64,000 nucleotides of DNA, from positions 50,837 to 114,836 of the forward strand of contig NZ_JACKUK010000033.1 of NCBI RefSeq assembly GCF_025822765.1, read 5' to 3'. Positions 17,781 to 28,696 of the stretch are shown here, piece after piece. Position 1 is the first letter of the stretch. Each line of letters starts with the position of its first letter. Below the pieces are notes generated by a model, which was not told the DNA's origin, searched no databases, and saw only the letters and a list, made by a program, of their open reading frames with translations. Source of the stretch: Mycobacterium barrassiae. GTDB lineage: Bacteria > Actinomycetota > Actinomycetes > Mycobacteriales > Mycobacteriaceae. A program made the translations under genes and the position numbers.

Positions 17781-18751
17781 GGGAGCTGCCAGAAGACCCG
17801 CGTCACGAGATAGAAGAGCACGGTCCAGAAGGTCAGCGCCACAGCGGCGATACCGATACCGCGCCAATTCGTCTTCGCGGCAGGAACTCCCGGTGGAGGC
17901 TGCATCCACTGCTTGAGTAGCGGATTGACGTAGTAGGGCATCGTCACGAAGCTCATCAAGAGGCTGGACAGCAGGTTGCCGATCAGCAGGCCCAGCCATA
18001 GCGGCATGTGCAGCGGCGACAGTGCCAAGGTGAGGATCACAACCGTCGGGTACAGCCCCACCCACACCGCGATCGACGTCTTGAGTTCCGAAGGCGGGGG
18101 AGTGTCGGACCGTTGGTCGTCGAAGGCGAACCAGCTGCCGAACGAGTTGTCGATCGTGCGGGCATGATAGTCCGCGAACCTCGCACCCTCGGCGAGAAGC
18201 TGTTTGCGTTCGTCTGACACCAACCAACGGTCGAGATCGTCTGCGCTCTGATAACGATACAGCGCCGTCCACTCCTCCTGGACGCCCTCGACGGGTCGGA
18301 ACAGCTCGGATCCTCGGAATCCCGGAAAGCTGCTCTCCGCCACCCGAAGCCGCTCTTGCCAGGCGAGAAACTCGTCGACATGGGCAGGGTCGACGCGATG
18401 AGTCACCACCACGGTCACCAGCGGGTCCGACTGCCGTGCGGCGCCGCCGATGACCTGTTGTGTGCCTGGGCCGTCGAAGTACTGCTGCGCTTTGGTGAGC
18501 AGTTCCTGACGGGTAGCGCTGTTGAGCCAGGCCTGAACATGCGCGATGGAGTCGAAGCGGTAGACGATCACCCAGTCATGCTGCAGTTCGGTGGGATGGT
18601 TGATCTCGGCGCCAATGAAGCCGGGGTATTTGGCGGCCTCACGGTTCATGTTCAACTGCCACGCCTCGAACGCCTGCTCCTGTCCCTCCCGAATACGCTG
18701 ACCGATGATGACCGTCGCTGCAGTGTCGGTGGTGGCGCCTGTCGTGTCCAT
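17777..18751 (-). CDS. Double ABM (antibiotic biosynthesis monooxygenase-like) domain membrane protein
   Basis: A 324-residue protein starting MDTTGATTDTAAT. Two tandem ABM-like alpha/beta domains occupy about residues 12-110 (VIIGQRIREGQEQAFEAWQ, YPGFIGAEI, DWVIVYRFDS) and 110-210 (VVVTHRVDPAHVDEFLAWQ, FPGFRGSEL, EWTALYRYQS), followed by two or three membrane segments (AVWVGLYPTVVILTLALS, PLWLGLLIGNLLSSLLM, IAAVALTFWTVLFYLV). Such fusions are reported as ABM-domain proteins with DUF-type membrane tails; the reaction is unknown. It lies 10 bases downstream of the fused hydroxylase gene on the same strand, so it may be the last gene of that operon. Confidence 0.8.
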   Translation of the reverse strand: MDTTGATTDTAATVIIGQRIREGQEQAFEAWQLNMNREAAKYPGFIGAEINHPTELQHDWVIVYRFDSIAHVQAWLNSATRQELLTKAQQYFDGPGTQQVIGGAARQSDPLVTVVVTHRVDPAHVDEFLAWQERLRVAESSFPGFRGSELFRPVEGVQEEWTALYRYQSADDLDRWLVSDERKQLLAEGARFADYHARTIDNSFGSWFAFDDQRSDTPPPSELKTSIAVWVGLYPTVVILTLALSPLHMPLWLGLLIGNLLSSLLMSFVTMPYYVNPLLKQWMQPPPGVPAAKTNWRGIGIAAVALTFWTVLFYLVTRVFWQLP

Positions 18752-18761
18752 ATGCTGCCAA

Positions 18762-21479
18762 TCAGGTTGCGGGCGTGAGGCTGTGCTCGTTGAGGCGGGC
18801 GTAGATGCGTTCCGGTGTGAACGGCAACTCCCGATACCGAACCCCGGTGGCGTCGTGCAGCGCGTTCGCAAGTGCGGGGGCCACCGGGTTGACGTTCGAC
18901 TCGGCGATGCCCTTCGACTTCATCGGGCCGACCGAGTCATGGGTTTCGACGAGGAGGACCTCGGTGCGCGGCACGTCGGCGTAGGTGGGGATGCGGTAGT
19001 TGCGCAGGTTGGGATTGACCATCACCCCGTTGGCGTCGAGGCGGAAGTTCTCGGTGAGTGCGAAGCCGATCGCCTGTGCGACCCCGCCCTCGATCTGGCC
19101 GCGCACCTGCTGCGGGTTGATCACGACACCGGGGTCGGTGGCATGCACGCTGTACAGGATGCGGATCTCGCCGGTGATGCGGTGCACGGCGATCCGGAAG
19201 CCGTGCGCGTTGGAGGTCACGCTGCGCGGTGAACCATAAGCCTTGCGCGCCACGGTGAACCGCGTGCCGCGTGCCCGAGCGGCCTCCAATACCTGCGCCA
19301 GCGTCAACCGGATATCGGCGCACTGCACTCCGTCGTCATCCATCGCGCACGCCGCGACATCGACGCCGGTGTGCCGCGCGGCGAAGTGCAGAATGCTGTC
19401 CCGCAGTGCGGTCGCGGCCTTCTGCACGGCGTTGCCGGAGACGAAGAGGCCTGCGCTCGCGAACGCGCCGGTGTCGAATCCCGTCCGGTCGGTGTCCGAC
19501 TGGACGAGGTGAACACGTGTTGGTGTAGTACCCAGTACGCTTGCCGCGATCTGGACGTGTGCCGTCGATGTGCCCTCACCGAATTCGACTGTTCCCACCG
19601 CGATCTCGTAGCTGCCGTCATCGCGCAGGGTGGCCCACGCCTCGGACACATGGTCGGTGGGCGGAGCGGTCTCGTGGATGGAACTCGCGGTGCCTGTGCC
19701 GACCGACCACTCGGGTCCCAGGTCCTGCTCGGCCGGCCGGTTGCGCAGCGCGTCGTCGACCATGTCGATGCAGGCGGTCAGGCCGTCCTCGGTGAACGTC
19801 ACATCCTCGGGGTGTTCACCGATGGCCACCAGCGCGTCGCCGGGTGCTATGACGTTGCGGCGGCGCAACTCCATCGGGTCGAGGTCGAGGGCGAGCGCGA
19901 GTTCGGTCATCGCCGACTCCACCGCGAAGGTCGGCTGGGTCATGCCGTAGCCCCGTATCGCCCCGCTGGGCACCGTGTTGGTGTACACCGAGTAGCCGTC
20001 GAATCTCTTGTTTGGGCAACGGTATTGCATGATCGCGGCGCCTCCGGCGAACAGCGTCTCACCGCCGTGGTTGCCGTAGGCGCCGGTGTTGGCCACGTTG
20101 CGGAATTGAAACGCGGTCAACGTGCCGTCGGCCTTCGCGCCGAGCTTCACGGTGACCTTCATCGGGTGCCGCGGCGAGGCCGTCGTGAACTCCTCCGCCC
20201 TGGTGTATTCCCAGCAGACGGGCCGACCGGTGTCCAATGCCGCCAGTGCCACCAGGTCTTCGGCGATGACTTCCTGCTTGCCGCCGAACCCGCCGCCGAC
20301 CCGCATGCAGAACACCCGCAGCTGATCAGGCCGAAGGCTGAACAGATGGGAGAGTTTGAGTTTGGCGACCGAGGGCGACTGCGAACTGGTTCGCACGTGC
20401 AACCGGCCCTCCTCCATCCACGCGATCGACCCGTGCGTCTCGAGGTGGGCGTGCTGGACGCGCGGCGTGTAGTACGTGCCCTCGTGGATCACATCGGCTT
20501 CGGCGAATCCGGCGCCGACATCACCCACCTCGCCGTGCAGTTCGAGCAGGATGTTGCGCTCCTTGTCGTGCGGGAACGGGTCGTCATAGCTGTGCAGTTG
20601 CGGCGCCCCGTCGGCCATCGCCTCCTCGGGGTCGAAGACCGCTGGCAGGATCTCGTATTCCACGGCGACCTTGCGACAACCTTCTTCGGCGGCGGCCACC
20701 GAGTCGGCGACGACGGCCACCACCCGCTGACCCGCGAACCGCATGACGTTGTCCAGCATGTAGGTGTCGTCCGGATCCACCAGATGGTCGGTGTGAATCG
20801 CTGTGCTGTACCGCTTTCTGGGCACGTCCTCCCACGTGTACACGCGGTGCACGCCCGGCACCGCGAGGGCAGCCGATTTGTCGATGGACACGACGCGTGC
20901 GTGCGCGTGCGGCGAATGCAGCACCTTGAGGTGCAGCATGGCGGGCACTTCGGTGTCCATGGTGAACTCGACGGTCCCGGTCACGACCCCGGCCGCCGCG
21001 GGCGCGGCGACACTCGCGCCGACGGCCTCACCGGGGGCGGCGTCCTCGACGGCCCGAACGCCGTGCACGGCGTCCTCGATGGCGCGATATCCGGTGCAGC
21101 GGCAGAGGTTTCCCTTCAGCGCCCGAGGAAGGTCCTGCTTCTGCTCATCGGTCAGCGCCGCCGACGTCATGATCATCCCCGCGGTGCAGAAGCCGCATTG
21201 AAAGCCAGGCGCTTCGAGGAACTGTTTCTGCATCGGATGCAGATCGTCCGGCGTGCCCAGGCCCTCGATGGTGGTGACCTCGCGGCCTTCGGCGCGGAAG
21301 GCCGGCGTGATGCAGCTGTGCACCGGATCCCCGTCGAGCCACACCGTACAGGCACCGCAATCACCTGCGTCACAACCCTTTTTGACGCCGTGACAGCCCA
21401 GCGAGCGGACAAAGGTGCGCAGACACTGACCCGGCGCCGGCTCCTCGTCGAAGGTCTTACCGTTCACGGTGTAGGTCAT
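18762..21479 (-). CDS. Molybdenum hydroxylase, fused [2Fe-2S] and molybdopterin subunits (xanthine dehydrogenase family)
   Basis: A 905-residue protein joining what are usually two subunits. Residues 1-150 are the iron-sulfur part with CDAGDCGAC, CGFCTAGM and CRCTGY, giving ligands for two [2Fe-2S] clusters. From about 170 onward it is the molybdopterin-binding large subunit (HSPHAHARVVSI, MRVGGGFGGKQEVIAED, SGAIRGYGMTQPTFAVE), ending with KGIAESNVNPVAPALANAL, which includes the expected active-site Glu. There is no AYxCSFR loop, so it is not CO dehydrogenase; purine, aldehyde or N-heterocycle hydroxylation is likelier. ATGA overlap couples it to the FAD subunit gene upstream. Confidence 0.9.
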   Translation of the reverse strand: MTYTVNGKTFDEEPAPGQCLRTFVRSLGCHGVKKGCDAGDCGACTVWLDGDPVHSCITPAFRAEGREVTTIEGLGTPDDLHPMQKQFLEAPGFQCGFCTAGMIMTSAALTDEQKQDLPRALKGNLCRCTGYRAIEDAVHGVRAVEDAAPGEAVGASVAAPAAAGVVTGTVEFTMDTEVPAMLHLKVLHSPHAHARVVSIDKSAALAVPGVHRVYTWEDVPRKRYSTAIHTDHLVDPDDTYMLDNVMRFAGQRVVAVVADSVAAAEEGCRKVAVEYEILPAVFDPEEAMADGAPQLHSYDDPFPHDKERNILLELHGEVGDVGAGFAEADVIHEGTYYTPRVQHAHLETHGSIAWMEEGRLHVRTSSQSPSVAKLKLSHLFSLRPDQLRVFCMRVGGGFGGKQEVIAEDLVALAALDTGRPVCWEYTRAEEFTTASPRHPMKVTVKLGAKADGTLTAFQFRNVANTGAYGNHGGETLFAGGAAIMQYRCPNKRFDGYSVYTNTVPSGAIRGYGMTQPTFAVESAMTELALALDLDPMELRRRNVIAPGDALVAIGEHPEDVTFTEDGLTACIDMVDDALRNRPAEQDLGPEWSVGTGTASSIHETAPPTDHVSEAWATLRDDGSYEIAVGTVEFGEGTSTAHVQIAASVLGTTPTRVHLVQSDTDRTGFDTGAFASAGLFVSGNAVQKAATALRDSILHFAARHTGVDVAACAMDDDGVQCADIRLTLAQVLEAARARGTRFTVARKAYGSPRSVTSNAHGFRIAVHRITGEIRILYSVHATDPGVVINPQQVRGQIEGGVAQAIGFALTENFRLDANGVMVNPNLRNYRIPTYADVPRTEVLLVETHDSVGPMKSKGIAESNVNPVAPALANALHDATGVRYRELPFTPERIYARLNEHSLTPAT

Positions 21480-22291
21480 GCCGCCAGCTCCGCCCGAATC
21501 TGTTCTGCGTAGTACAGGGCAAGATGGCGTCGGTGACCGGGACTGCCGTTGGGATCGTCGAACCACAGTTCGTCGGGCAGTTCGCCGATGCGGCCCGCCA
21601 GCGCATCGGCGTCGGGCGCCGAATCGAAGGCCAGCCGAACAGGACGCGTCGTGCCCGCGGTGATGGTCAGCAGGAGGTCGTCGGCGTCCTGGCCCTGTGT
21701 GGCGATCATGAAGATCGTCGAGCGGCCGAGCTTGGTGAGGGTGAAGCGTCTGTGCGCGTGCCGTTTCCGCAACGCGGACGCAGGGATGTCGATCTTTCTC
21801 AGTACCTCGCCCGGTCTGAGGATGTTGGCGTTGTTTCCGGTGACGAAATCCGCTGCGTCGACGACGCGCTCGGATCCGTCGGGTGAGCGGAGGGTGTAGG
21901 TGGCCTCGAGGGCCACCGTCATGGTGATCATCGGACCCGCGGGCAGCGACATGCAGATGTTGCCCCCGACCGTCGCGGTGTTCCACACCTTGAACGACGA
22001 CAGGAACGCTTCGCAGCTGATGGTGAACAGCGGGGCCGCGGTCCAGTCGGCGGGCGGGGCGAATGCGTAGAGGTCGCGGATCGTGCACATCGCGCCGATC
22101 TCGAGCCCGGATTCACTGGCCGACAAGGTGTCCCAGCCCAGCGGCATCAGGTCGATGAGCCGCCGTAGATGTGGTTGCTGGTCCGAGAACAGCCACGTGC
22201 CGCCCGCGAGAAACGCGTCGCCATCGCGCCATTGCGCCCCCGGTGGGTCCGCAGGCTGCCTGACCACCTCGGTGACGGTGTTGAGGTCCAT
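21476..22291 (-). CDS. FAD-binding subunit of the molybdenum hydroxylase
   Basis: Medium (FAD) subunit of 271 residues that passes electrons from the iron-sulfur clusters to the acceptor. The N-terminal FAD-binding half has FLAGGTWLFSDQQ and NTATVGGNICMSLPAGPM, which correspond to the family's GG(T/G) and TxGG(D/N)xxx signatures, and the C-terminal domain includes RRFTLTKLGRSTIFMIA. It is the promoter-proximal gene of the operon FAD subunit, fused iron-sulfur/Mo subunit, ABM protein. The ribosome binding site reads AAAGGGGG about 5 bases before the ATG. Confidence 0.88.
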   Translation of the reverse strand: MDLNTVTEVVRQPADPPGAQWRDGDAFLAGGTWLFSDQQPHLRRLIDLMPLGWDTLSASESGLEIGAMCTIRDLYAFAPPADWTAAPLFTISCEAFLSSFKVWNTATVGGNICMSLPAGPMITMTVALEATYTLRSPDGSERVVDAADFVTGNNANILRPGEVLRKIDIPASALRKRHAHRRFTLTKLGRSTIFMIATQGQDADDLLLTITAGTTRPVRLAFDSAPDADALAGRIGELPDELWFDDPNGSPGHRRHLALYYAEQIRAELAA

Positions 22292-22348
22292 CTTTTCCCC
22301 CTTTGGGGATCAGGGTTTTCGCGCGTCGCGGCCACCTGGGCCACCTGA

Positions 22349-22365
22349 GCCTAGGCCAACTAGGC
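22349..22365. promoter_or_regulatory. Inverted repeat upstream of the hydroxylase operon
   Basis: GCCTAG-GCCAA-CTAGGC, a perfect 6-base inverted repeat about 58 bases before the FAD subunit start. On the minus strand a GACAAT hexamer lies just upstream of it. A pair of GGCCACCTG direct repeats lies next to it at about 22330-22347. Candidate operator. Confidence 0.4.
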
Positions 22366-22381
22366 AATTGTCGCCGAGTAG

Positions 22382-22783
22382 CTAGATAGTCCGGGCGCGG
22401 CTGTAGCGGCAGGCTTTCCACTCGGTGCTCTCGCGGACGAAGTCGACCTCCACGATCGTGGGGTCGGCCTGGTTGGCGGCGGCGAACCGGACGTTGGCGA
22501 TCGCACTGGACGGCGGATCGCCCGCGACGTCCACCGATATGACGGTGATGCGGGTCGGCCCGTCGGCCTTCCTGCTGTGGTACCAGCCCGCCTCGAAACC
22601 GGGGGCCCGGCGCATTGCGGCACACAGGTGTGAGGCGAAGGCGCCGAAGTCCGCGCCGTTGTACGAGGCGTTCATACCGTCGAGCACGGCGCGCACCTGG
22701 TCCTCGTCGGTGGACGCGTGCGCAGGGACGGCTGACAGGATCATCAGCGCCGCCGCGACGGACGGCAGGACCGCATGCCGCAT
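22382..22783 (-). CDS. Small secreted protein
   Basis: A 133-residue exported protein with a signal peptide cut after AHA at about residue 23 ([20 protein letters not shown]) and a mature domain with [29 protein letters not shown], then [11 protein letters not shown] and [20 protein letters not shown]-like strands. The pattern of an N-terminal helix, a Cys and a twisted sheet resembles the lumazine-binding/NTF2-like secreted proteins common in mycobacteria. Two cysteines (near 54 and 127) may form a disulfide. Function unknown. It is divergent from clpB across 171 bases. Confidence 0.65.
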   Translation of the reverse strand: MRHAVLPSVAAALMILSAVPAHASTDEDQVRAVLDGMNASYNGADFGAFASHLCAAMRRAPGFEAGWYHSRKADGPTRITVISVDVAGDPPSSAIANVRFAAANQADPTIVEVDFVRESTEWKACRYSRARTI

Positions 22784-22854
22784 TCGTCCAGCGTGACGGA
22801 CGACGACGGCGCCGATGGGTACGCGTGGACGGCGTGTTGCCCAAATAAGTTAAA

Positions 22855-22875
22855 GTTGAGCGGAACAGACTCAAT
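22855..22875 (+). promoter_or_regulatory. HAIR operator of clpB
   Basis: GTTGAGC-N7-ACTCAAT, close to the HspR consensus CTTGAGT-N7-ACTCAAG and very like the distal dnaK copy, which has the same left arm. It overlaps the SigH-like -35 of the same promoter. Confidence 0.8.
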
Positions 22876-22888
22876 CTTGACGGCGTTG
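22862..22888 (+). promoter_or_regulatory. SigH-like promoter of clpB
   Basis: GGAACA at 22862-22867, 17-base spacer, GTTG at 22885-22888. It has the same spacing as the SigH-like boxes before dnaK. The GGAACA lies within the spacer of the HAIR site, so HspR and SigH would compete. Confidence 0.6.
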
Positions 22889-22954
22889 AACAACCCGACA
22901 AGCATTTCAAGGGTCGTTCGTGCGGCCCTCTGTACACACGGAAGGGGAGGTGTC

Positions 22955-25501
<2,547 letters not shown>

Positions 25502-25503
25502 CA

Positions 25504-25556
25504 GCGATTTCGGCGTGCTCGGTCACGTTTAGCGTGACTGAGCACGCCGAAGTCGC
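25504..25556. terminator. Long hairpin after clpB
   Basis: Two 24-base arms (25504-25527 and 25533-25556) around a TTTAG loop. They differ at two positions, both G-U in RNA, so the RNA stem is fully paired. There is no U-tract, so it may be an intrinsic-type terminator of the L-shaped mycobacterial class or an mRNA 3'-end stabiliser. It fills the gap between clpB and the next gene. Confidence 0.65.
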
Positions 25557-25567
25557 AAGATAGGGGT

Positions 25568-26902
25568 GTGATCACACCCGTTTCCGGTACCCCCAACCTG
25601 CTCCTCGGCGCCTACGACCTGGCCACGCTGGGTTACGGCGCCGAGGAGTTCTTCGTCTCAGGCACCGCAGAGTCGTATGCGTCCGACGACACGGCGGACT
25701 ACACCACCCGCATCGTGGTGCTGCAGCCGATCGATAGCACGGCGTTCAACGGAACCGTCATCGTCGAATGGCTCAACGTCAGCGGCGGGATGGATGCACC
25801 GGCGGTGTGGTCCATGGCGCATCGTGAGATCGCCCGCTCGAGTTATGCGTACGTCGGGGTGTCGGCCCAGCACGTCGGCATCGAGGGCGGCACGAGTCTG
25901 GTCGGTATCGACATGTCGCTGAAAACCCAGAACGCCGAACGTTATTCGCAGCTGCACCATCCGGGAGACGCATTCTCCTATGACATCTACACCCAGGTCG
26001 GACGCCTGATCCGCGGCGGCGCCGTCGACGGGCTCAGTCCGGAAACCGTGCTGGGGGTGGGCGAGTCGCAGTCCGCTGCGTTCCTGTCGACCTACATCAA
26101 CGTGGTCGATCCGGAAGCCGCCACGTACGACGGGTTCCTCGTGCACTCCCGATTCGGCAATACCGCGCCGCTCGACGGTGTGAGCCTTTTCGAAGAGCAC
26201 GAATCCACCATGGAGGCTGTCCCGTTTCGGTCCGACCCCCGCGTTCCTGTCCTGGCGTTCATCACCGAGACCGACCTGATCGGCGGCTTCCGGGTCGGGT
26301 ATCACGCTGTGCGGCAACCGGATAGCGACCGACTGCGGACGTGGGAGTTACCCGGTGCGGCGCACGCCGACAACTACACGATCATCGGGGGTTTCATGGA
26401 CAGCGGCTCCGTACCGCTGGCCGACCTCGCGGCGACATACACGCCGACCAACGAGCTCATGGGCGAGAAGCTCTCGTACCAGATCAACTTCGGGCCCCAA
26501 CACCACTACGTCCTGCAGGCCGCCGTCGCGCACCTCAACGACTGGGTGCGCACCGGTAAACCCGCGCCCGCGGCCCCGCCGATCGCGTTGACCGGGTCCG
26601 AACCCGTGGTGCCCGAACTCGACGCCAATGGCCTCGCCGTGGGTGGTGTCCGCACGCCCTGGGTGGACGTGCCGACCGCGCGGCTTTCCGGCCTCGCCCC
26701 GAACGAGAGCCTGATGTCGTTCATCTTCGGCTCGGGCGAGGTGTTCGACGCCGACACCCTGAGCAGGCTTTATCCCGGCGGTAAGGCCGACTACCTGGAA
26801 CGTTTCACCGCGGCCCTCGACGAAACGATCGAGGCGGGCTTCATCCTGGCGGCGGACCGCGTCGAGATCCTCGAACTGGCCGAGGCGACCTACCCGGCCT
26901 GA
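25568..26902 (+). CDS. Alpha/beta hydrolase domain protein (Abhydrolase_10-like)
   Basis: A 444-residue protein of the family annotated alpha/beta hydrolase domain-containing protein. It starts at the GTG at 25568 (VITPVSGTPNLLLG), has no signal peptide, and includes GTVIVEWLNVSGGMDAP, SYAYVGVSAQHVGIEG, VLGVGESQSAAFLSTYIN (nucleophile elbow with Ser in GESQS) and VPVLAFITETDL (likely acid), plus a C-terminal His in HADNYTIIGG. These make a plausible catalytic triad. Substrate unknown. Likely separately transcribed because of the hairpin just upstream. Confidence 0.7.
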   Translation: MITPVSGTPNLLLGAYDLATLGYGAEEFFVSGTAESYASDDTADYTTRIVVLQPIDSTAFNGTVIVEWLNVSGGMDAPAVWSMAHREIARSSYAYVGVSAQHVGIEGGTSLVGIDMSLKTQNAERYSQLHHPGDAFSYDIYTQVGRLIRGGAVDGLSPETVLGVGESQSAAFLSTYINVVDPEAATYDGFLVHSRFGNTAPLDGVSLFEEHESTMEAVPFRSDPRVPVLAFITETDLIGGFRVGYHAVRQPDSDRLRTWELPGAAHADNYTIIGGFMDSGSVPLADLAATYTPTNELMGEKLSYQINFGPQHHYVLQAAVAHLNDWVRTGKPAPAAPPIALTGSEPVVPELDANGLAVGGVRTPWVDVPTARLSGLAPNESLMSFIFGSGEVFDADTLSRLYPGGKADYLERFTAALDETIEAGFILAADRVEILELAEATYPA

Positions 26903-26926
26903 CCCAGGCGGCCTGACCCCGGGCAT

Positions 26927-26982
26927 CGAAACTGCGGGCAGATCGGGATTTCGCGCCAGTACGCGATCTGTCCGCAGTTTCG
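26927..26982. terminator. Stem-loop between hydrolase and ttfA
   Basis: 19-base arms at 26927-26945 and 26964-26982 with a single G-U pair (CGAAACTGCGGGCAGATCG and its partner) around an 18-base loop. It is placed after the hydrolase stop and about 90 bases before ttfA. Candidate terminator or dispersed intergenic repeat. The remaining 169-base gap also holds the presumed ttfA promoter, of which I see no clear boxes. Confidence 0.6.
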
Positions 26983-27071
26983 GCGGACTCGGGGCTGACA
27001 GGACGCTGTGACGCGGCTGTGATCCCCTCGAGTTCGGATTTGAGGGCTACCTGCAAGTAGGCTAGGACGCA

Positions 27072-27893
27072 ATGGTCCCGCTTTGGTTCACGCTGTCCGC
27101 GCTCTGTTTCGTGGGTGCGGCGGTTCTTCTATATGTCGACATCGACCGTCGACGTGGGCTGGGACGTCGCCGCAAGTCGTGGGCCAAGTCCCACGGGTTC
27201 GACTACGAGCACGAATCGCGTGACATCGTGTCGCGCTGGAAGCGTGGCGTCATGTCGACGGTCGGCGACGTCACCGCCAAGAACGTGGTGCTCGGGCAGA
27301 TCCGCGGCGAGGCGGTCTTCATCTTCGACCTCGAGGACGTGGCGACCGTCATCGCCCTGCACCGCAAGGTCGGCACCAACGTCGTCGTCGACCTGCGCCT
27401 CAAGGGAATCAAAGAGCCGCGCGAGAACGACATCTGGCTGCTCGGCGCCATCGGCCCGCGCATGGTGTACTCGACCAACCTCGACGCGGCGCGGCGCGCG
27501 TGCGACCGGCGGATGGTGACGTTCGCCCACACCGCGCCGGATTGCGCGGAGATCATGTGGAACGAGCAGCACTGGACGCTGGTGTCGATGCCGGTCACCA
27601 GCACGCGGGCGCAGTGGGATGAGGGTCTGCGTACCGTGCGCCAGTTCAACGACCTGTTGCGGGTGCTGCCGCCGACACCACAGGCCTCCGCCGGCCAGGG
27701 CGTCGTGCGCCGCAGCGGATCGCCCAGCCGTCCGATCCAGCCGGCACCGCCGCGTGCCGAAGCCCCCGCCGGCCGCACCGGCGGCACCAACGTCCAGGCA
27801 CCGCCGCGCCCCGAACCGCACGGCCGTCCCGCGGCGCCGCCCCCGCCGCCGCAGGCGCGCAATGGACGGCAGTCACCGCACTATCAGCGGTAA
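27072..27893 (+). CDS. ttfA: Trehalose monomycolate transport factor TtfA
   Basis: Required with MmpL3 for moving trehalose monomycolate to the cell envelope in mycobacteria. 273 residues: an N-terminal membrane helix (LWFTLSALCFVGAAVLLYVD), a soluble domain with GFDYEHESRDIVSRWKRGVM and IRGEAVFIFDLEDVATVIALH, and a disordered Pro/Ala-rich C-terminus. The identity rests on position and resemblance to Rv0383c/MSMEG_0736, not on a search. It is followed 14 bases later by an SDR gene, as in M. smegmatis. Confidence 0.75.
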   Translation: MVPLWFTLSALCFVGAAVLLYVDIDRRRGLGRRRKSWAKSHGFDYEHESRDIVSRWKRGVMSTVGDVTAKNVVLGQIRGEAVFIFDLEDVATVIALHRKVGTNVVVDLRLKGIKEPRENDIWLLGAIGPRMVYSTNLDAARRACDRRMVTFAHTAPDCAEIMWNEQHWTLVSMPVTSTRAQWDEGLRTVRQFNDLLRVLPPTPQASAGQGVVRRSGSPSRPIQPAPPRAEAPAGRTGGTNVQAPPRPEPHGRPAAPPPPPQARNGRQSPHYQR

Positions 27894-27907
27894 GTACTCT
27901 CTACGGC

Positions 27908-28684
27908 ATGGCACGCCCTGTCGCACTGATCACCGGACCGACATCTGGGCTGGGCGCAGGATTCGCCCGCAGGTACGCCGTCGACGGCTATGACCTCGTG
28001 CTGGTCGCGCGCGATGCCGAGCGGCTCGAGCGGCTCGCCGCCGAACTGCACGACGAGGCGGGTGCGAACGTCGAGGTGTTGGTCGCCGATCTCGCTGAGG
28101 CCTCCGACCGCGCGAAGGTCGCCGATCGCCTCGCCGCCGGCGTGCGGGTGCTGGTCAACAACGCCGGGTTCGCGACCTCCGGTGAGTTCTGGACATCGGA
28201 TTTCGCAGTCCTGCAGTCACAACTGGACGTCAACGTCACGGCGGTCATGCAGCTGACGCACGCGGCCCTGCCGCCGATGATCGCCGCGGGCGAAGGCACC
28301 ATCATCAATGTTGCGAGCGTCGCCGGACTGCTGCCGGGTCGAGGCTCGACCTACTCGGCGTCCAAGGCGTGGGTCGTCTCCTTCTCCGAGGGATTGGCCA
28401 ACGGTCTCGACGGCACCGGCGTCGGTGTGCATGCGCTGTGCCCGGGCTTCATCCACACCGAATTCCACGAGCGGGCGGGCATCGACATGGCGGGCACACC
28501 GTCGATCCTCTGGCTGGAGGTCGACGAGGTCGTTCGCGAGACGATGGCCGACGTCGCACGGGACAAGGTCGTAATCGTGCCCGGCCTGCAGTACAAGGCG
28601 CTCACCACCGGCGGCCGCATGGTCCCGCGAAACCTGGTGCGGGCCGTCACGAAAGTCGTCGGCCGCGGCCGCGACAGAACCTGA
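27908..28684 (+). CDS. Short-chain dehydrogenase/reductase downstream of ttfA
   Basis: Classical SDR of 258 residues. The NAD(P) motif is TGPTSGLGAGFA, the active-site motif YSASK with the Tyr/Lys pair and the preceding Ser (INVASVAG), and NNAG is present (VNNAGFATSG). The C-terminus carries no membrane segment. It probably acts on a lipid or carbonyl compound; its constant pairing with ttfA in mycobacteria hints at the envelope lipid pathway, which is inference. It is 14 bases after ttfA and 12 before the lipoprotein gene, so one operon with both. Confidence 0.85.
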   Translation: MARPVALITGPTSGLGAGFARRYAVDGYDLVLVARDAERLERLAAELHDEAGANVEVLVADLAEASDRAKVADRLAAGVRVLVNNAGFATSGEFWTSDFAVLQSQLDVNVTAVMQLTHAALPPMIAAGEGTIINVASVAGLLPGRGSTYSASKAWVVSFSEGLANGLDGTGVGVHALCPGFIHTEFHERAGIDMAGTPSILWLEVDEVVRETMADVARDKVVIVPGLQYKALTTGGRMVPRNLVRAVTKVVGRGRDRT

Positions 28685-28696
28685 GTCGCACCTGAC

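Noticed and set aside
19371-21512. 713-residue plus-strand frame over the molybdenum hydroxylase
   Set aside because: The minus strand encodes intact iron-sulfur and Mo motifs; the plus frame has none.
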